A stretch of DNA of 64,000 bases from Bacillota bacterium (lineage in GTDB: Bacteria; Bacillota; Bacilli; Alicyclobacillales; SLC66), in the NCBI GenBank assembly GCA_021828865.1, contig JAJZCW010000018.1, positions 1-64,000 on the forward strand, given 5' to 3'. Made by a program: the position numbers and the translations under genes. Below, in pieces: positions 53,020 through 62,732 of the stretch. The notes below the pieces were generated by a model. It was given only the letters and a program-made list of their open reading frames with translations, was not told the origin of the DNA and did not search any database. Position 1 is the stretch's first letter; each line of letters starts with the position of its first letter.

Positions 53020-54351
53020 TGAGCGAGTGCGGATGACTTGCTGATACCACTTGGCGCTGTCTTTGACAAGACGCTCTTGCGTAGCATAATCCACATAAAC
53101 GATGCCAAAGCGCTTCGAATAGCCGAAGGACCATTCAAAATTATCCATGAGTGACCACACGTAATATCCTTTCAAATTGCCACCTTCCTGCAAAAACTTC
53201 GCAGAGGCCAGAAAGTGATCGCGCAGAAATTCCTTTCTTTTCTCATCATGTACCTGGCCATCTACCACCTTATCCTCATAGGCAGCTCCGTTCTCCGTGA
53301 TATACAAAGGAATGGACGTGTACTCCCTTTCCACCCTTTTTAACAAATGGTACAGCGACTCCGGATGCACTTCCCAACCCATTTCCGTCGGTTCGCCTTC
53401 AGGTGGCAACATACGGATACCGAAAAGTTCACTTTTTTCATCGTAAACCACTCGGTTGCGTGAATAATAGTTGATCCCCAGAAAATCAATCGGTGTCGCT
53501 ATTTTAGAGAGATCCCCCTGCTGAATAAAATCCAGCGGCCCAAACGTTTGCGAGTAAAAAGCCACCATATCTTCGGGATACGCACCATGAAATAATGGAT
53601 CGAGAAACCAACGGTTGCTGTTGCCATCGACGATCTGTGCTATGGCCAGATCATCAGGCTGCCTCGTGCCTGCTTCTGTAGGAGTCAGGTTTAAGGTGAT
53701 GCCAATTTGCCCTTTTTGGCCAGAGTGGCGGAACGATTCCACCACCTCACCGTGTGATAAGAGCAAATGATGCGAGACTGATAGCGCTTCCCGCCAGTCA
53801 GTGTGACCAGGCGCGTGTTGCCCAAAGGCGTGGCCGAGAAACGAGGTGCACCAAGGCTCGTTGTGCGTGATCCAAAGCGGGACCATATCACCCAATTCTC
53901 GAAACATCGTTTCCGCGTAATCCACAAAGTAAGGGATGGTTTCGCGCGACCGCCAACCGCCTTCCTCTTCTACCCACTGAGGTAAATCCCAATGATAAAG
54001 CGTGACTGCGGGAATGAGATGATGGGAATGTAATTCCTCCAACAAGCGCTTGTAAAAGTCGACTCCTTTTTGGTTAAAGGCGCCCTTTTCAGGAAAAATC
54101 CTAGGCCACGCAACAGAGAATCGATAGGATTTCATCCCAAGATCAGTCATCATCGCGATGTCGTCTCGAAAACGGTGATAATGATCGCATGCCACATCTC
54201 CGGTTTGGCCTTCTAATGTCTTGCCTGGCGTATGGGAGAAAACATCCCATATCGATGTCCCCCTACCATCCTCATTTACTGCCCCCTCTACTTGATACGC
54301 CGCAGTAGCTGTTCCAAAGAGGAAATTTTCAGGAAAAAGATGCCCACTCAT
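53011..54351 (-). CDS. GH1 beta-glucosidase
   Basis: Family 1 glycoside hydrolase of 446 residues, cytoplasmic. The acid/base is Glu165 in THNEPW and the nucleophile Glu353 in ITENGA. The N-terminal FLFGTATAAYQVEGAVNEDGRGTSIWDVF signature and the C-terminal SLMDNFEWSFGYSKRFGIVYVDY are complete. The lack of a phosphate-binding motif favours beta-glucosidase or galactosidase over 6-phospho activity. It lies downstream of an amino-acid permease but behind its terminator. Confidence 0.95.
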   Translation of the reverse strand: MSGHLFPENFLFGTATAAYQVEGAVNEDGRGTSIWDVFSHTPGKTLEGQTGDVACDHYHRFRDDIAMMTDLGMKSYRFSVAWPRIFPEKGAFNQKGVDFYKRLLEELHSHHLIPAVTLYHWDLPQWVEEEGGWRSRETIPYFVDYAETMFRELGDMVPLWITHNEPWCTSFLGHAFGQHAPGHTDWREALSVSHHLLLSHGEVVESFRHSGQKGQIGITLNLTPTEAGTRQPDDLAIAQIVDGNSNRWFLDPLFHGAYPEDMVAFYSQTFGPLDFIQQGDLSKIATPIDFLGINYYSRNRVVYDEKSELFGIRMLPPEGEPTEMGWEVHPESLYHLLKRVEREYTSIPLYITENGAAYEDKVVDGQVHDEKRKEFLRDHFLASAKFLQEGGNLKGYYVWSLMDNFEWSFGYSKRFGIVYVDYATQERLVKDSAKWYQQVIRTRSLG

Positions 54352-54411
54352 ATTAAGTCCCTCCTGATTATTTATGTCGTGTCCATTATATCGCTTACCA
54401 TATCAATATCC

Positions 54412-54452
54412 TGAAAAAGATAAAAGCCTGCCAGAATGATCCTGACAGGCTC
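54412..54452 (-). terminator. Terminator after APC permease
   Basis: On the minus strand an imperfect stem GCCTGTCAGG/CCAGAATG... closes as GCCTG-TCAG with CTGG-CAGGC (54450-54426), followed by TTTTATCTTTTT. Confidence 0.8.
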
Positions 54453-54465
54453 GAAATCGCTACTA

Positions 54466-56052
54466 TTACAGACTTGCCATTTCACCATCAAATTCTTCTT
54501 CAGTTTCTTCCTTATCCAAAAGAACTGGTTGCGGTAATGCGGAGGCCTTACCCCAGTAATAGGCGATAAGAGAAACAACAATGACCAAAATTTGATCCCA
54601 CGGCGAAGGGATAAGATTCTTGCCGCCAAAGTCCCCGATATACGAAATAATAAACATGGCGACAAAGTAAATGACGAGCCACCATGAAGATTTCAACTGC
54701 TGCCCAAAAGGAACAGCATCCATCGGCATGACATTTTTCAGGATCAGGTAAACTACGAACATGATAATCTGAAGTCCAATCAGCCAACTGTCAATGCTCC
54801 ACCCTGTCCAATAGATGATCAATGCGCCAACCACAAATGCGATAGGAGCAATAACCCCCATCCCACCAAGGCGGAAAGGACGATGAAGATCAGGAGCTGT
54901 TCTGCGAAATGCTGCAGCAGATACCGGACCGATGATATAGGTCATAACCGTTGCGGAAGAAACAACGCCAACCAATTGAGACCAGATTGGGAATGGACCA
55001 GTCCAAAACACTGCCAAAATAAAGGCAAGAATCATAGCCGGACGAGGAATACCAGTTTTTGACTCCACTTTACTAAACACTTTGAAAAATGTTCCCGTTC
55101 TCGCCCAAGCAAAAATGACACGAGCTGTTGAAGACTGATAGATATTTCCTGTTCCACTCGGAGAAATGGCACCATCAATGAACAATAGGGTAGCCAGCCA
55201 GCCTACTCCAAGAAGGGTAGCCAAATCAGCAAATGGAGCCTTAAAGGATAGTTTATCCCAGCCACTAGCCAAACTAGATGCAGGCACTGCGCCGATAAAC
55301 ACTACTTGCAAGAGCACGTAAAGAGCAGCGCCTAGTATAATAGCGAGTACAATGGCGAGCGGCACATTGCGTTGTGGATTTTTTGCTTCACCAGCAAAGT
55401 CAACCGCTTGTCTGAACCCGAGGAAGGCAAAGACGATACCGCCAGTAGATACAGCGCTTTCAATTCCTGTAAAGCCATGAGTTGCAAATCCATGCGAGGA
55501 GAAATTGCTACCATGAAAACTTGAGAACAAGATGATAATGGTCAATAATGGCACGATAAACTTAATCGCGGTGATGATGGAATTAAACTTACCAAAAACG
55601 TTAACACTCCAATAATTGATGAGGAAGAAAATTACCAGCAATGCCAACTGGACAAACCAGCCAAGTGCCGTCACATTCCCACTTGCAGTACCAAGCCCAG
55701 GCCACCATTGTTGAGCGTATTGGCGAACCGCCTCCACTTCAATACCAGCCACGCTGGAGTATGCAATTAGCGCAGCAAATCCCATCATATATCCAACAAT
55801 GGGACCATGAGAATAATCAGGATAACGGATAATTCCACCCGCTCGAGGCATTGCGCCTCCAAGTTCGGCATAAACAAGACCGATTAAAAGAACTGCGACA
55901 GCACCAATGACCCAAGATAACCAAGCAGCAGGACCAGCAATATTGGCTCCACCAAGCGATGCCATCAACCACCCAGAACCGATGATCGCCCCAAGACCCA
56001 AAAATGTCAGGTCCAAAAGATTCAACTGACGTTTCAGTTTTCCGGATTCCAT
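54466..56052 (-). CDS. APC-superfamily amino-acid permease
   Basis: Membrane transporter of 528 residues with 12-14 helices. LNLLDLTFLGLGAIIGSGWLMA is the APC helix-1 signature with the GSGW substrate loop, and LGFRQAVDFAGEAKNPQRNVPLAI is the conserved helix-6 region. The C-terminus is acidic. The substrate is unknown (amino acid or polyamine). Its 390-base upstream region carries repeated ATTAGAA motifs that may regulate it. Confidence 0.92.
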   Translation of the reverse strand: MESGKLKRQLNLLDLTFLGLGAIIGSGWLMASLGGANIAGPAAWLSWVIGAVAVLLIGLVYAELGGAMPRAGGIIRYPDYSHGPIVGYMMGFAALIAYSSVAGIEVEAVRQYAQQWWPGLGTASGNVTALGWFVQLALLVIFFLINYWSVNVFGKFNSIITAIKFIVPLLTIIILFSSFHGSNFSSHGFATHGFTGIESAVSTGGIVFAFLGFRQAVDFAGEAKNPQRNVPLAIVLAIILGAALYVLLQVVFIGAVPASSLASGWDKLSFKAPFADLATLLGVGWLATLLFIDGAISPSGTGNIYQSSTARVIFAWARTGTFFKVFSKVESKTGIPRPAMILAFILAVFWTGPFPIWSQLVGVVSSATVMTYIIGPVSAAAFRRTAPDLHRPFRLGGMGVIAPIAFVVGALIIYWTGWSIDSWLIGLQIIMFVVYLILKNVMPMDAVPFGQQLKSSWWLVIYFVAMFIISYIGDFGGKNLIPSPWDQILVIVVSLIAYYWGKASALPQPVLLDKEETEEEFDGEMASL

Positions 56053-56441
56053 AAGACTCCCCTTTCAGATTTAATGGAAAAATTAGAATATAGCGTTTTC
56101 TTTTGATCCCCCCCATACCTATAATTTAGAGATTGTACGCAGAATAATTGCAAGAAGTTCAAAGTATTAGAACACTTTAAACATTCTTTTTGTTGGGTAT
56201 ATTCTAATATAACCTCTATTCAATTGCAATTTAATAAGACAAAGTATTTTATATTATCTGCATTTTTTTGAATAGAAATAGGAAAACGCAATCATTTTCC
56301 TTGGCAGTTATTGGATTCCCCTTATAAACAATAGCTTCCCTATAAGCTTATGAGTCCACCGCAAGTTAACGACTAGTCTCTGGTATAATCAACAGAGTCT
56401 TTATCAAAGCCTGTTAGTGATATAGGAGGGGCAAAACCGAT
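56053..56441. promoter_or_regulatory. Long AT-rich divergent regulatory region
   Basis: A 389-base gap between the permease and the MATE pump, with no ORF. It holds ATTAGAATATA (56082-56092) and its exact inverted copy TATATTCTAAT (56198-56208), plus a related ATTAGAACA (56166-56174). Toward the MATE gene there is an extended -10, TGGTATAAT (56381-56389), with a poor -35. Confidence 0.5.
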
Positions 56442-57782
56442 TTGGCAAGCACATGGAAGATCCCGATGGAGGCCAGGCGAATCGCAAACATTGCACTCCC
56501 TGCCATAGGAGAAGCCTACTTGCAAAACCTCCTCGGCGTTGTCGATGCATTTTTTATTGCCAAATTGGGGCTAACCGCTATCGATGCCGTTGGCGTAACG
56601 AATGTATACAGCATGACTTACATCGGGGTGTTCATTGCAGTTTCCACGACCATTTCCGTGTTTTTATCACGAGCCGTTGGCGCAAAAGATGAAGCTAGAG
56701 GTCGATCTGCCATTTGGCACGGTCTATTAATTGTGGTACTGATTGGACTAATTCTTTCTATCATTTCCTTGGTATTTACACAACCTCTTTTACACATTAT
56801 GGGTGCCGATGGCGTGCTTAGGCGCACTGCGCTCCCTTATTTTTCAATCCTCCTTGGCATCTCGCCACTCATTGCCCTTTTTACTGCTCAATCAGCAGCA
56901 TTTCGTGCCATCGGGGATACCAAAACGCCGCTTCATATTGGACTTGAGATGAATATCCTGCATATTGTTTTGGATTATTTCCTGATTTTCGGGATCGGAT
57001 CTTTTCATGGATTAGGACTAAAAGGGGCGGCATTGGCAATGGTGATCGCACGCCTGTATGCTTTTTTGCGATTATGGATGAAAAGCCGTCACCACCCGGC
57101 ACTCGCACTTCACCGCGCTGACCTTACGTTGTCTTCAGGATTAAGCTGGCGCATGATTAAGTTTGCAGTACCCACCACGCTGGAGCGACTTTCGATGCGA
57201 CTGGGACAAGTACTGTACTTCGGTTTAATCGTGAGAATGGGAGTCGCCGTGTACGCCACACACAACATTGCTGGTACTTTCACCACTTTTGCTTCGACGA
57301 TAGGAAGCGGATTTGCGGTTGCTGCCACTAGCACCATTGGCCAAGCTATCGGAAGCGGCAACAAAGAGGCTGTAACTACATATCGCTTTTGGAGTTACCT
57401 TGAAGCGGCAGTCTCCATGACATTCGTCACGATGATCCTTTGGAGCCTCAGCCCATGGCTTGGACTGCTTTTCACTCATGACAGACAGGTGATTCATCTG
57501 CTGTTTATCATCCTGGCCATTGATATTGTCTCCCAACCCTTTCTGGCTGCTGTCCTCGTCGATACTTCAGCCATTCAAGCGGGGGGTAACAGCCGTTTCC
57601 CTATGATCACTACCATGGTGGGAATATGGTTGATTCGGACCCTTGGCGTCTACATTTTTGCCTGGAGGCTGCAATTTGGGCTTCCCGCCGTTTGGGCCAG
57701 CATCGCGACTGACAATGCGCTTCGTGCAGGTCTTTTCCTATGGTATCGCCGAAATCGCCCCTGGGTTCGAAAGCTTCCGTGA
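56442..57782 (+). CDS. MATE-family efflux transporter
   Basis: Multidrug/toxin or metabolite exporter of 446 residues with 12 helices in two halves. ARRIANIALPAIGEAYLQNLLGVVDAFFIAKLG is the N-terminal MATE signature. RAIGDTKTPLHIGLEMNILHIVLDYFLIFG and the second-half TTLERLSMRLGQVLYFG are conserved. TTG 56442 follows AGGAGGGG. The MATE gene may share its message with the UPF0178 gene that follows. Confidence 0.93.
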   Translation: MASTWKIPMEARRIANIALPAIGEAYLQNLLGVVDAFFIAKLGLTAIDAVGVTNVYSMTYIGVFIAVSTTISVFLSRAVGAKDEARGRSAIWHGLLIVVLIGLILSIISLVFTQPLLHIMGADGVLRRTALPYFSILLGISPLIALFTAQSAAFRAIGDTKTPLHIGLEMNILHIVLDYFLIFGIGSFHGLGLKGAALAMVIARLYAFLRLWMKSRHHPALALHRADLTLSSGLSWRMIKFAVPTTLERLSMRLGQVLYFGLIVRMGVAVYATHNIAGTFTTFASTIGSGFAVAATSTIGQAIGSGNKEAVTTYRFWSYLEAAVSMTFVTMILWSLSPWLGLLFTHDRQVIHLLFIILAIDIVSQPFLAAVLVDTSAIQAGGNSRFPMITTMVGIWLIRTLGVYIFAWRLQFGLPAVWASIATDNALRAGLFLWYRRNRPWVRKLP

Positions 57783-57842
57783 ATATGGACAAGATTATAA
57801 ATTAAGGAATAAGCCCCTCGATCCTAAAAAGAGGTGAAATCC

Positions 57843-58304
57843 ATGCCAGTGACAATTTACATCGATGCCGATGCCGCGCCAAAAGATGTAGTGGAAACGG
57901 CAAGAAGGTTGGGGAACTCATATGGAGCGATCGTAGTGACAGTGAGCTCCATCAACCATCAAATTCAAGGGAAAAATCACATCCAGGTCGATGCCCATCC
58001 ACAAGCGACCGATATGGAGATTATTGGGCGAATAAAAAGAGGTGATCCTACCATTGTGATCACCCAAGATTATGGTCTTGCCGCCATCGCGCTTGGAAAA
58101 GGTGCAAAAGCACTATCCCCTAAAGGCATGGAATACACAGAAGGCAATATTGATCTTTTGCTATACGAGCGAGCGCTACATCAGCATGAAAGAAAAGCTT
58201 CAATCCGTCATCGAGGGCCTAAAGCAAGAACAGCAGAAGATCGAATTCAATTTGCAAAGCAACTTGATGCCTTATTAAAATCTTACAACAACTACTCATT
58301 TTAA
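57843..58304 (+). CDS. UPF0178 (YaiI/YqxD) protein
   Basis: A 153-residue protein of the YaiI/YqxD family (DUF188, PIN-like fold). TIYIDADAAPKDVVETARRL at the N-terminus and ITQDYGLAAIALGKGAKALSPKGMEY are hallmark segments with conserved Asp residues, suggesting a nuclease-like fold of unknown function. ATG 57843 follows GAGGTG; the frame opens at 57834. Confidence 0.93.
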   Translation: MPVTIYIDADAAPKDVVETARRLGNSYGAIVVTVSSINHQIQGKNHIQVDAHPQATDMEIIGRIKRGDPTIVITQDYGLAAIALGKGAKALSPKGMEYTEGNIDLLLYERALHQHERKASIRHRGPKARTAEDRIQFAKQLDALLKSYNNYSF

Positions 58305-58353
58305 CCTCCACCAGGGGTCTTCTCATTCCGCAATCTTGTCATTATGCGATTAT

Positions 58354-59331
58354 TTATTCACCCAACAATTCCTTAATATAGATTAAAGGATTCGCATTCA
58401 AATCAATAAATTCATCGTTAATTCTGACCAATGGTCGCAAGGGTGCCACCGGATTGATCCAAATGATTTCACCAATCTGTCCATTAGAAAGCTGCACATG
58501 GGAACCAATTAAAAATTCCATCATATTTTTCATAAACACCGAAACTATAGAAGGATCAAAATAACCAAAAAGTCCTTGTTGCAATTCATCTAACACGTAA
58601 TAGATAGGCAATGCATCATGATATACTCTGTGGGTAGACATCGCATGAAAGACATCAGCCACTGCCACAATTCTCCCAAACTGACTGATTCGGTCGCCTT
58701 TTAGGTGCAATGGATAACCGCTACCATCTGTCCTTTCATGATGTTCTAGGGCCACTAATGCTTGACGATGTGAAACGCCCACTGTGTTTTTAAGTATCTG
58801 ATAACCTAAAATAGTGTGTTTTTTCATCACCTCATATTCTCCGGGAAGTAGTTTCTCAGGTTTATTCAAGATTTCCAAGGGGATTAATGTTTTCCCAATA
58901 TCATGCAATAACCCAGCTAATATGAGAGACTCCCTATCCCGTTCACTCAACTTTAACCAATTTCCAATTAACGCCGAAAGGATGCCTACAGCAATAGAGT
59001 GATGCAAAGTGTAATTATCTTTGCCTTGCAGCGCAATAAATAACCGTGACAAATCCAGATCATGCAACATGTTAGAAAGCCCAGGAATAATCTTTTTATT
59101 CACCAAATCAAGCGGAACCTTCTTATGAACCTTTGCGTAGAGGAGAACTTCATTTAATTCTTTTATGGAGTCTTGAATAATTTGTTGATAATCAACCTTG
59201 TCATTTTGTAGCGTTGGATTCAATGTCATTACTTCATTATTGGCATTGCCTTGTAGCAACTCTTCCAATGAAAAAGCCCCAGAATCTGTTACTTCCGTAT
59301 TATTAAGCTTATTCACAAGTTGATGTTCCAT
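58354..59331 (-). CDS. HD-GYP cyclic-di-GMP phosphodiesterase
   Basis: Probable c-di-GMP hydrolase of 325 residues, cytoplasmic. Residues 1-100 are an unrecognised helical lead. The HD-GYP domain has the metal residues HHSIAVG (110-116), LLHDIGK (HD at 143-144), KKHTILGYQIL, LEHHERTDGSGYP (GYP at 205-207) and VADVFHAM. A C-terminal PilZ-unlike 60-residue tail has GQIGEIIWINP. ATG 59331 follows AGGGG; the frame opens at 59361. It trails a small gene by five bases. Confidence 0.9.
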   Translation of the reverse strand: MEHQLVNKLNNTEVTDSGAFSLEELLQGNANNEVMTLNPTLQNDKVDYQQIIQDSIKELNEVLLYAKVHKKVPLDLVNKKIIPGLSNMLHDLDLSRLFIALQGKDNYTLHHSIAVGILSALIGNWLKLSERDRESLILAGLLHDIGKTLIPLEILNKPEKLLPGEYEVMKKHTILGYQILKNTVGVSHRQALVALEHHERTDGSGYPLHLKGDRISQFGRIVAVADVFHAMSTHRVYHDALPIYYVLDELQQGLFGYFDPSIVSVFMKNMMEFLIGSHVQLSNGQIGEIIWINPVAPLRPLVRINDEFIDLNANPLIYIKELLGE

Positions 59332-59336
59332 AATAA

Positions 59337-59666
59337 CTACCCCTTCAATCTCATCAACCATTCTTTAAACCATTCTTTTGGCATTTCCAGCGTAGATTTA
59401 TTTTCATCGCTGAGCTCATGAACAGCTAACGAATTAATAAGGTGCCCTTCCCATTTCAAATCTACCTCGTATGCGATATCCACTGCTTTCTTATCCAATG
59501 TAGTGTTAATTGAAATGTGATGATATTCAGCCGCTTTAATATAATCACCACACCAATCGGCAAAATCATTATGTGTATAATGAGTTGTGCCATTTTGTAT
59601 GGAAATTAGCAAATGAAGTAAATTATTAGGCGTGAATGAATCCCTAATGCATCTATTGTTCCACAA
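59337..59666 (-). CDS. Hypothetical protein before HD-GYP gene
   Basis: Not recognised. A 109-residue acidic protein with a GTG start after AAGAGGTGG, no signal peptide or membrane segment, and two cysteines. Segments such as FADWCGDYIKAAEYHHISI and MPKEWFKEWLMRLKG look folded. It is five bases upstream of the HD-GYP gene and probably co-translated, so it may be a partner or regulator. The following gap to 59903 holds only an AT-rich region with an 8-3-8 inverted repeat (59864-59882). Confidence 0.6.
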   Translation of the reverse strand: MWNNRCIRDSFTPNNLLHLLISIQNGTTHYTHNDFADWCGDYIKAAEYHHISINTTLDKKAVDIAYEVDLKWEGHLINSLAVHELSDENKSTLEMPKEWFKEWLMRLKG

Positions 59667-59903
59667 AGCAAACCACCTCTTAAATCATCTATTTATTTGT
59701 AAAAATACTACCAGGTTTGACTATTATGGAGGAATTAGAGTATTATCCCTTGTTTCATCTTATCACAATTTGTTAAAATGTAAATTATCGTATCTTTTAT
59801 AAAACAATGGTCAAGTATTTTTTAAAATAAAAATAACAGCCACGACATATCACATCGCAACCGTTATGAATTTTATTCATAAGCAAATATTGATTTTGGT
59901 TTA

Positions 59904-60488
59904 TTATTCCTTTACTTCCAAACGGCGTTGAATTACTTTATGCACCCACCAGACTATCACAAGTACAATAACCAAAATAGGAACAGTTATATACCAATGA
60001 GTAATCAACGTTTGCCCGTAATGTTTCCATATCAATTCAAGGTAACGCCCCATCACCAGAAAAAGCGCAGACCATGCCATGGCAGCCATCGTATTGTACA
60101 GACTGAACCACCCATAGGCCACTTTATTGATTCCCGCCAGATAAGGAATGGCAATTCGAACAAAGGCAATGAATTTGCCTATAATTAAAAACGCTAATTG
60201 AAAACGTTGAAAATTCACTTCTACCGAATGAAAACGAGCTTCAGTAATCCGTACCCATCGTCCGTAACGAAGAATCGCCGTTCTGCCGATGAACCTACCT
60301 ATCAAATAAGCCACGTTAGACCCTACCACGTTCCCCATAAACGCCATCACCCAAAGGGGCCAAAACGAAAAAACGCCACGATTCATTTCAATACCTGTTG
60401 TAATTAAAATTGTTTCAGAAGGAAACGGAACACCAATCGCTTCGAAAAAAAGCGCCAAAAAAACCCCCACATATCCTAAGTGTTGCAC
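59904..60488 (-). CDS. DedA-family membrane protein
   Basis: DedA/SNARE-associated family membrane protein of 194 residues, recently linked to phospholipid carrier flipping and membrane homeostasis. FFEAIGVPFPSETILITTG is the signature with Glu/Pro re-entrant helix. GNVVGSNVAYLIGRFIGRTAI and FIIGKFIAFVRIAIPYLAGI are conserved. The GTG follows GGAGGGG. It stands alone. Confidence 0.92.
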   Translation of the reverse strand: MQHLGYVGVFLALFFEAIGVPFPSETILITTGIEMNRGVFSFWPLWVMAFMGNVVGSNVAYLIGRFIGRTAILRYGRWVRITEARFHSVEVNFQRFQLAFLIIGKFIAFVRIAIPYLAGINKVAYGWFSLYNTMAAMAWSALFLVMGRYLELIWKHYGQTLITHWYITVPILVIVLVIVWWVHKVIQRRLEVKE

Positions 60489-60548
60489 CCGTTCCCCTCC
60501 TCGAATGCGATCAACAACAAATCAACAACAAATGAACTATCATCCATT

Positions 60549-61328
60549 CTATAACTGTAACAAGGTATTTTGAAACATCCACGGGGCAAATTGTTTGACT
60601 TGTTGAGCTGATCCCACCATCACTTCACTCCAGTATCCCCCCATCGTCTGAGAAGATAATGGATGATAAAGAGCAAACCCCGCCAAATTTCGATGATCCG
60701 CCTCCTTATATCCCCATAGTTTTACATTAGAATTCCAATTCACAATGGTAACTGGGAGATCCTCCATATAAGGCCCCTGATAGCCGCCATAGCTAGTAGC
60801 TTGTTTGCGCGCCGAGGGGAAAAACATGGAGGCCGCGTCCACCGCGCAACCCTGGCATCCACCAGTAGAGGTGAGATCGACTTCCATCCCGTGTCCCTTC
60901 AGGGTGACATCATACGACCCATCCTCCCCCACCTGCGCCACACTGCTCATCTCATTTGGAGCCACAATATATAATAAAGCGCCTCCCCCAAGCGGAAAAT
61001 AATAGGCAGTAAGTTTAGACGCCAGTGACGGGGGAATGCTCCTACGAACGCGAGTTGGCAATTTGGAAATATTGGGCGCCGGATAGGCATAGCTTGGGTG
61101 AATGGGTTTTACTGAAAGCCATGCATTCATTCGCTTCTTGGGAATGCGGGGAACAAAAGAAGGCGCAACAGGATTCCCGCCCATCAATGTCTCCCCTTTT
61201 TTTAATCCATGGTGACTCACAGCAGGTTGCGACTTAGCCGCTACAACAGGCAGGGGGGTTGGTGACATTAGTCCGGCTACAGAAACAGCTCCCACTATGA
61301 TTACCAAAAAATTCATCCCACGTAGCAT
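60549..61328 (-). CDS. Exported DUF4850-like protein
   Basis: Secreted protein of 259 residues with a signal peptide (about 1-31, ending VVAA). The central GCQGCAVDAASMFFPSARK has a Cys pair that could form a disulfide and recalls DUF4850 proteins, but this is remembered, not searched. A Pro-rich lead (about 32-85) precedes the fold. The start codon overlaps the stop of the upstream membrane gene as TGATG, implying translational coupling. Confidence 0.6.
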   Translation of the reverse strand: MLRGMNFLVIIVGAVSVAGLMSPTPLPVVAAKSQPAVSHHGLKKGETLMGGNPVAPSFVPRIPKKRMNAWLSVKPIHPSYAYPAPNISKLPTRVRRSIPPSLASKLTAYYFPLGGGALLYIVAPNEMSSVAQVGEDGSYDVTLKGHGMEVDLTSTGGCQGCAVDAASMFFPSARKQATSYGGYQGPYMEDLPVTIVNWNSNVKLWGYKEADHRNLAGFALYHPLSSQTMGGYWSEVMVGSAQQVKQFAPWMFQNTLLQL

Positions 61329-62095
61329 CAGTAATTTCTCCTTAAGGAATCATCGCGTTTTTGAATGTCAAGATGAGTCACCGTCAGATACCCAACGAAA
61401 ATCACAATGAGCACAGCCAAAATTGCCGCAACAGGACCATCCCCATAACCAAGTCCACTGATACTCGGCGATTTACTGAACCAGTCCGCAAAGGAAGCGC
61501 CAAGTGGGCGCGTCATTACATAGGCGAACCAAAATGCAAAAATGCTGTTGTGGCGAAAAAAGAAATACCCTCCCGCAGGAAGTAAAAACAATATCGCAAA
61601 CACAATTCCCGAAGCGAAATAGCCTAAATGCAATGTGGTAGCAGTCATATCCCCGGCTGCCGTGCCAAGCGCAAAAGTAGCAAGCACTGTCGCCCAATAA
61701 AAGACTTCGCGACGACGAGTGAAGATACTGTGAATAGACAACGTTTTTTCTGTTTTATTCCACAAGATAAACACAATCGCCAAAATAACCGCAAAGGTGA
61801 TGGTGGACAAATAATAAGGAACACCTAGTACGATGTGCGTCACATCCGCCACCATTGTACCGAAAATTGCCACCATCACCACAAGAAGCCAATACACCCA
61901 CGCTACGTACTTTCGCACACTGAACTGCAATATGAGTGCGACAACGAACCCTATTCCACCGATGGTAACCGCCACATAGGGATTAATATGATAAACCAGA
62001 TAATCCGATGTGGCTTCGCCCATGGCGGTCGTCAACAATTTGACTAGCCAGAAAAAAATTGTGATTTCAGGAACCTTGCTCAATAACCTTTTCAT
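61328..62095 (-). CDS. COG4705-type membrane protein
   Basis: Membrane protein of 255 residues with about eight helices in two repeats. Each repeat carries a related motif, TTAMGEATSDYLVY (about 22-35) and FALGTAAGDMTATTL (about 140-155), and each is followed by a second motif (TMVADVTH, GASFADWFSK). The acidic residues inside the membrane suggest transport of a cation. The family is uncharacterised. It is coupled to the secreted gene downstream. Confidence 0.65.
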   Translation of the reverse strand: MKRLLSKVPEITIFFWLVKLLTTAMGEATSDYLVYHINPYVAVTIGGIGFVVALILQFSVRKYVAWVYWLLVVMVAIFGTMVADVTHIVLGVPYYLSTITFAVILAIVFILWNKTEKTLSIHSIFTRRREVFYWATVLATFALGTAAGDMTATTLHLGYFASGIVFAILFLLPAGGYFFFRHNSIFAFWFAYVMTRPLGASFADWFSKSPSISGLGYGDGPVAAILAVLIVIFVGYLTVTHLDIQKRDDSLRRNY

Positions 62096-62247
62096 TGCTT
62101 CAATTTTGCCCTCTCATTGCTGTTTAGTGACTCGTTAATTCTAGCACATAAATGAGGAACCCATTTGCGTAATTTCTTCTCAATTACCGCACTGATGTGG
62201 TAACGATTATCATGAACGTGTATGCTATTTGACAGAGGCGATGAACG

Positions 62248-62679
62248 ATGGAACTTCAAAGCATAGACGAGAACTTACAACACGAAATGGACGAAATTTT
62301 AGAAGAAATGAAAGTCCGGCATGGTTGGATAGAACGAAACGGAAATATATATAAAAAAGGGGCAGCAGAACCACCAGATATGCTGTCAGAACTTTTTCAT
62401 TCCTTATTCCTATGGATGGCCGTACTATTTACCGCAGTCGCGCTTACCTTTTTTAATCCTTCCTTTTATCAGGCGCTGGGAATGCAAGGAGAAACAATGG
62501 CAGCCTTGTCATCGTCAGTCGTTTTTTCCCAACACGGACTAATAGTGATCAGCCTTGTTTCCTTGTTATGGGCGATGGTTCGGGTCGTGGTCAACAATTA
62601 TTATTGGTGGAAAAACCGGTTGGTGATGACTAAAGCAGAGGCGATGCAAAAGATAATAGATTCGGTAACCTCGCCTTAA
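62248..62679 (+). CDS. Hypothetical two-helix membrane protein
   Basis: Not recognised. 143 residues with a charged acidic N-terminus (about 1-45) and two transmembrane helices (about 52-70 and 97-117), with loops rich in hydrophobic residues. GAGGCGATG precedes the ATG. It is isolated between divergent and converging genes. Confidence 0.6.
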   Translation: MELQSIDENLQHEMDEILEEMKVRHGWIERNGNIYKKGAAEPPDMLSELFHSLFLWMAVLFTAVALTFFNPSFYQALGMQGETMAALSSSVVFSQHGLIVISLVSLLWAMVRVVVNNYYWWKNRLVMTKAEAMQKIIDSVTSP

Positions 62680-62732
62680 TTCTCTATGCTTACCTCCTGT
62701 TTTCTATTTCCTAAACTACTGTTCCACTTCTA

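Noticed and set aside
59864-59882. 8-3-8 inverted repeat as DedA terminator
   Set aside because: No T-run follows on the minus strand, and the region is AT-rich enough for chance.
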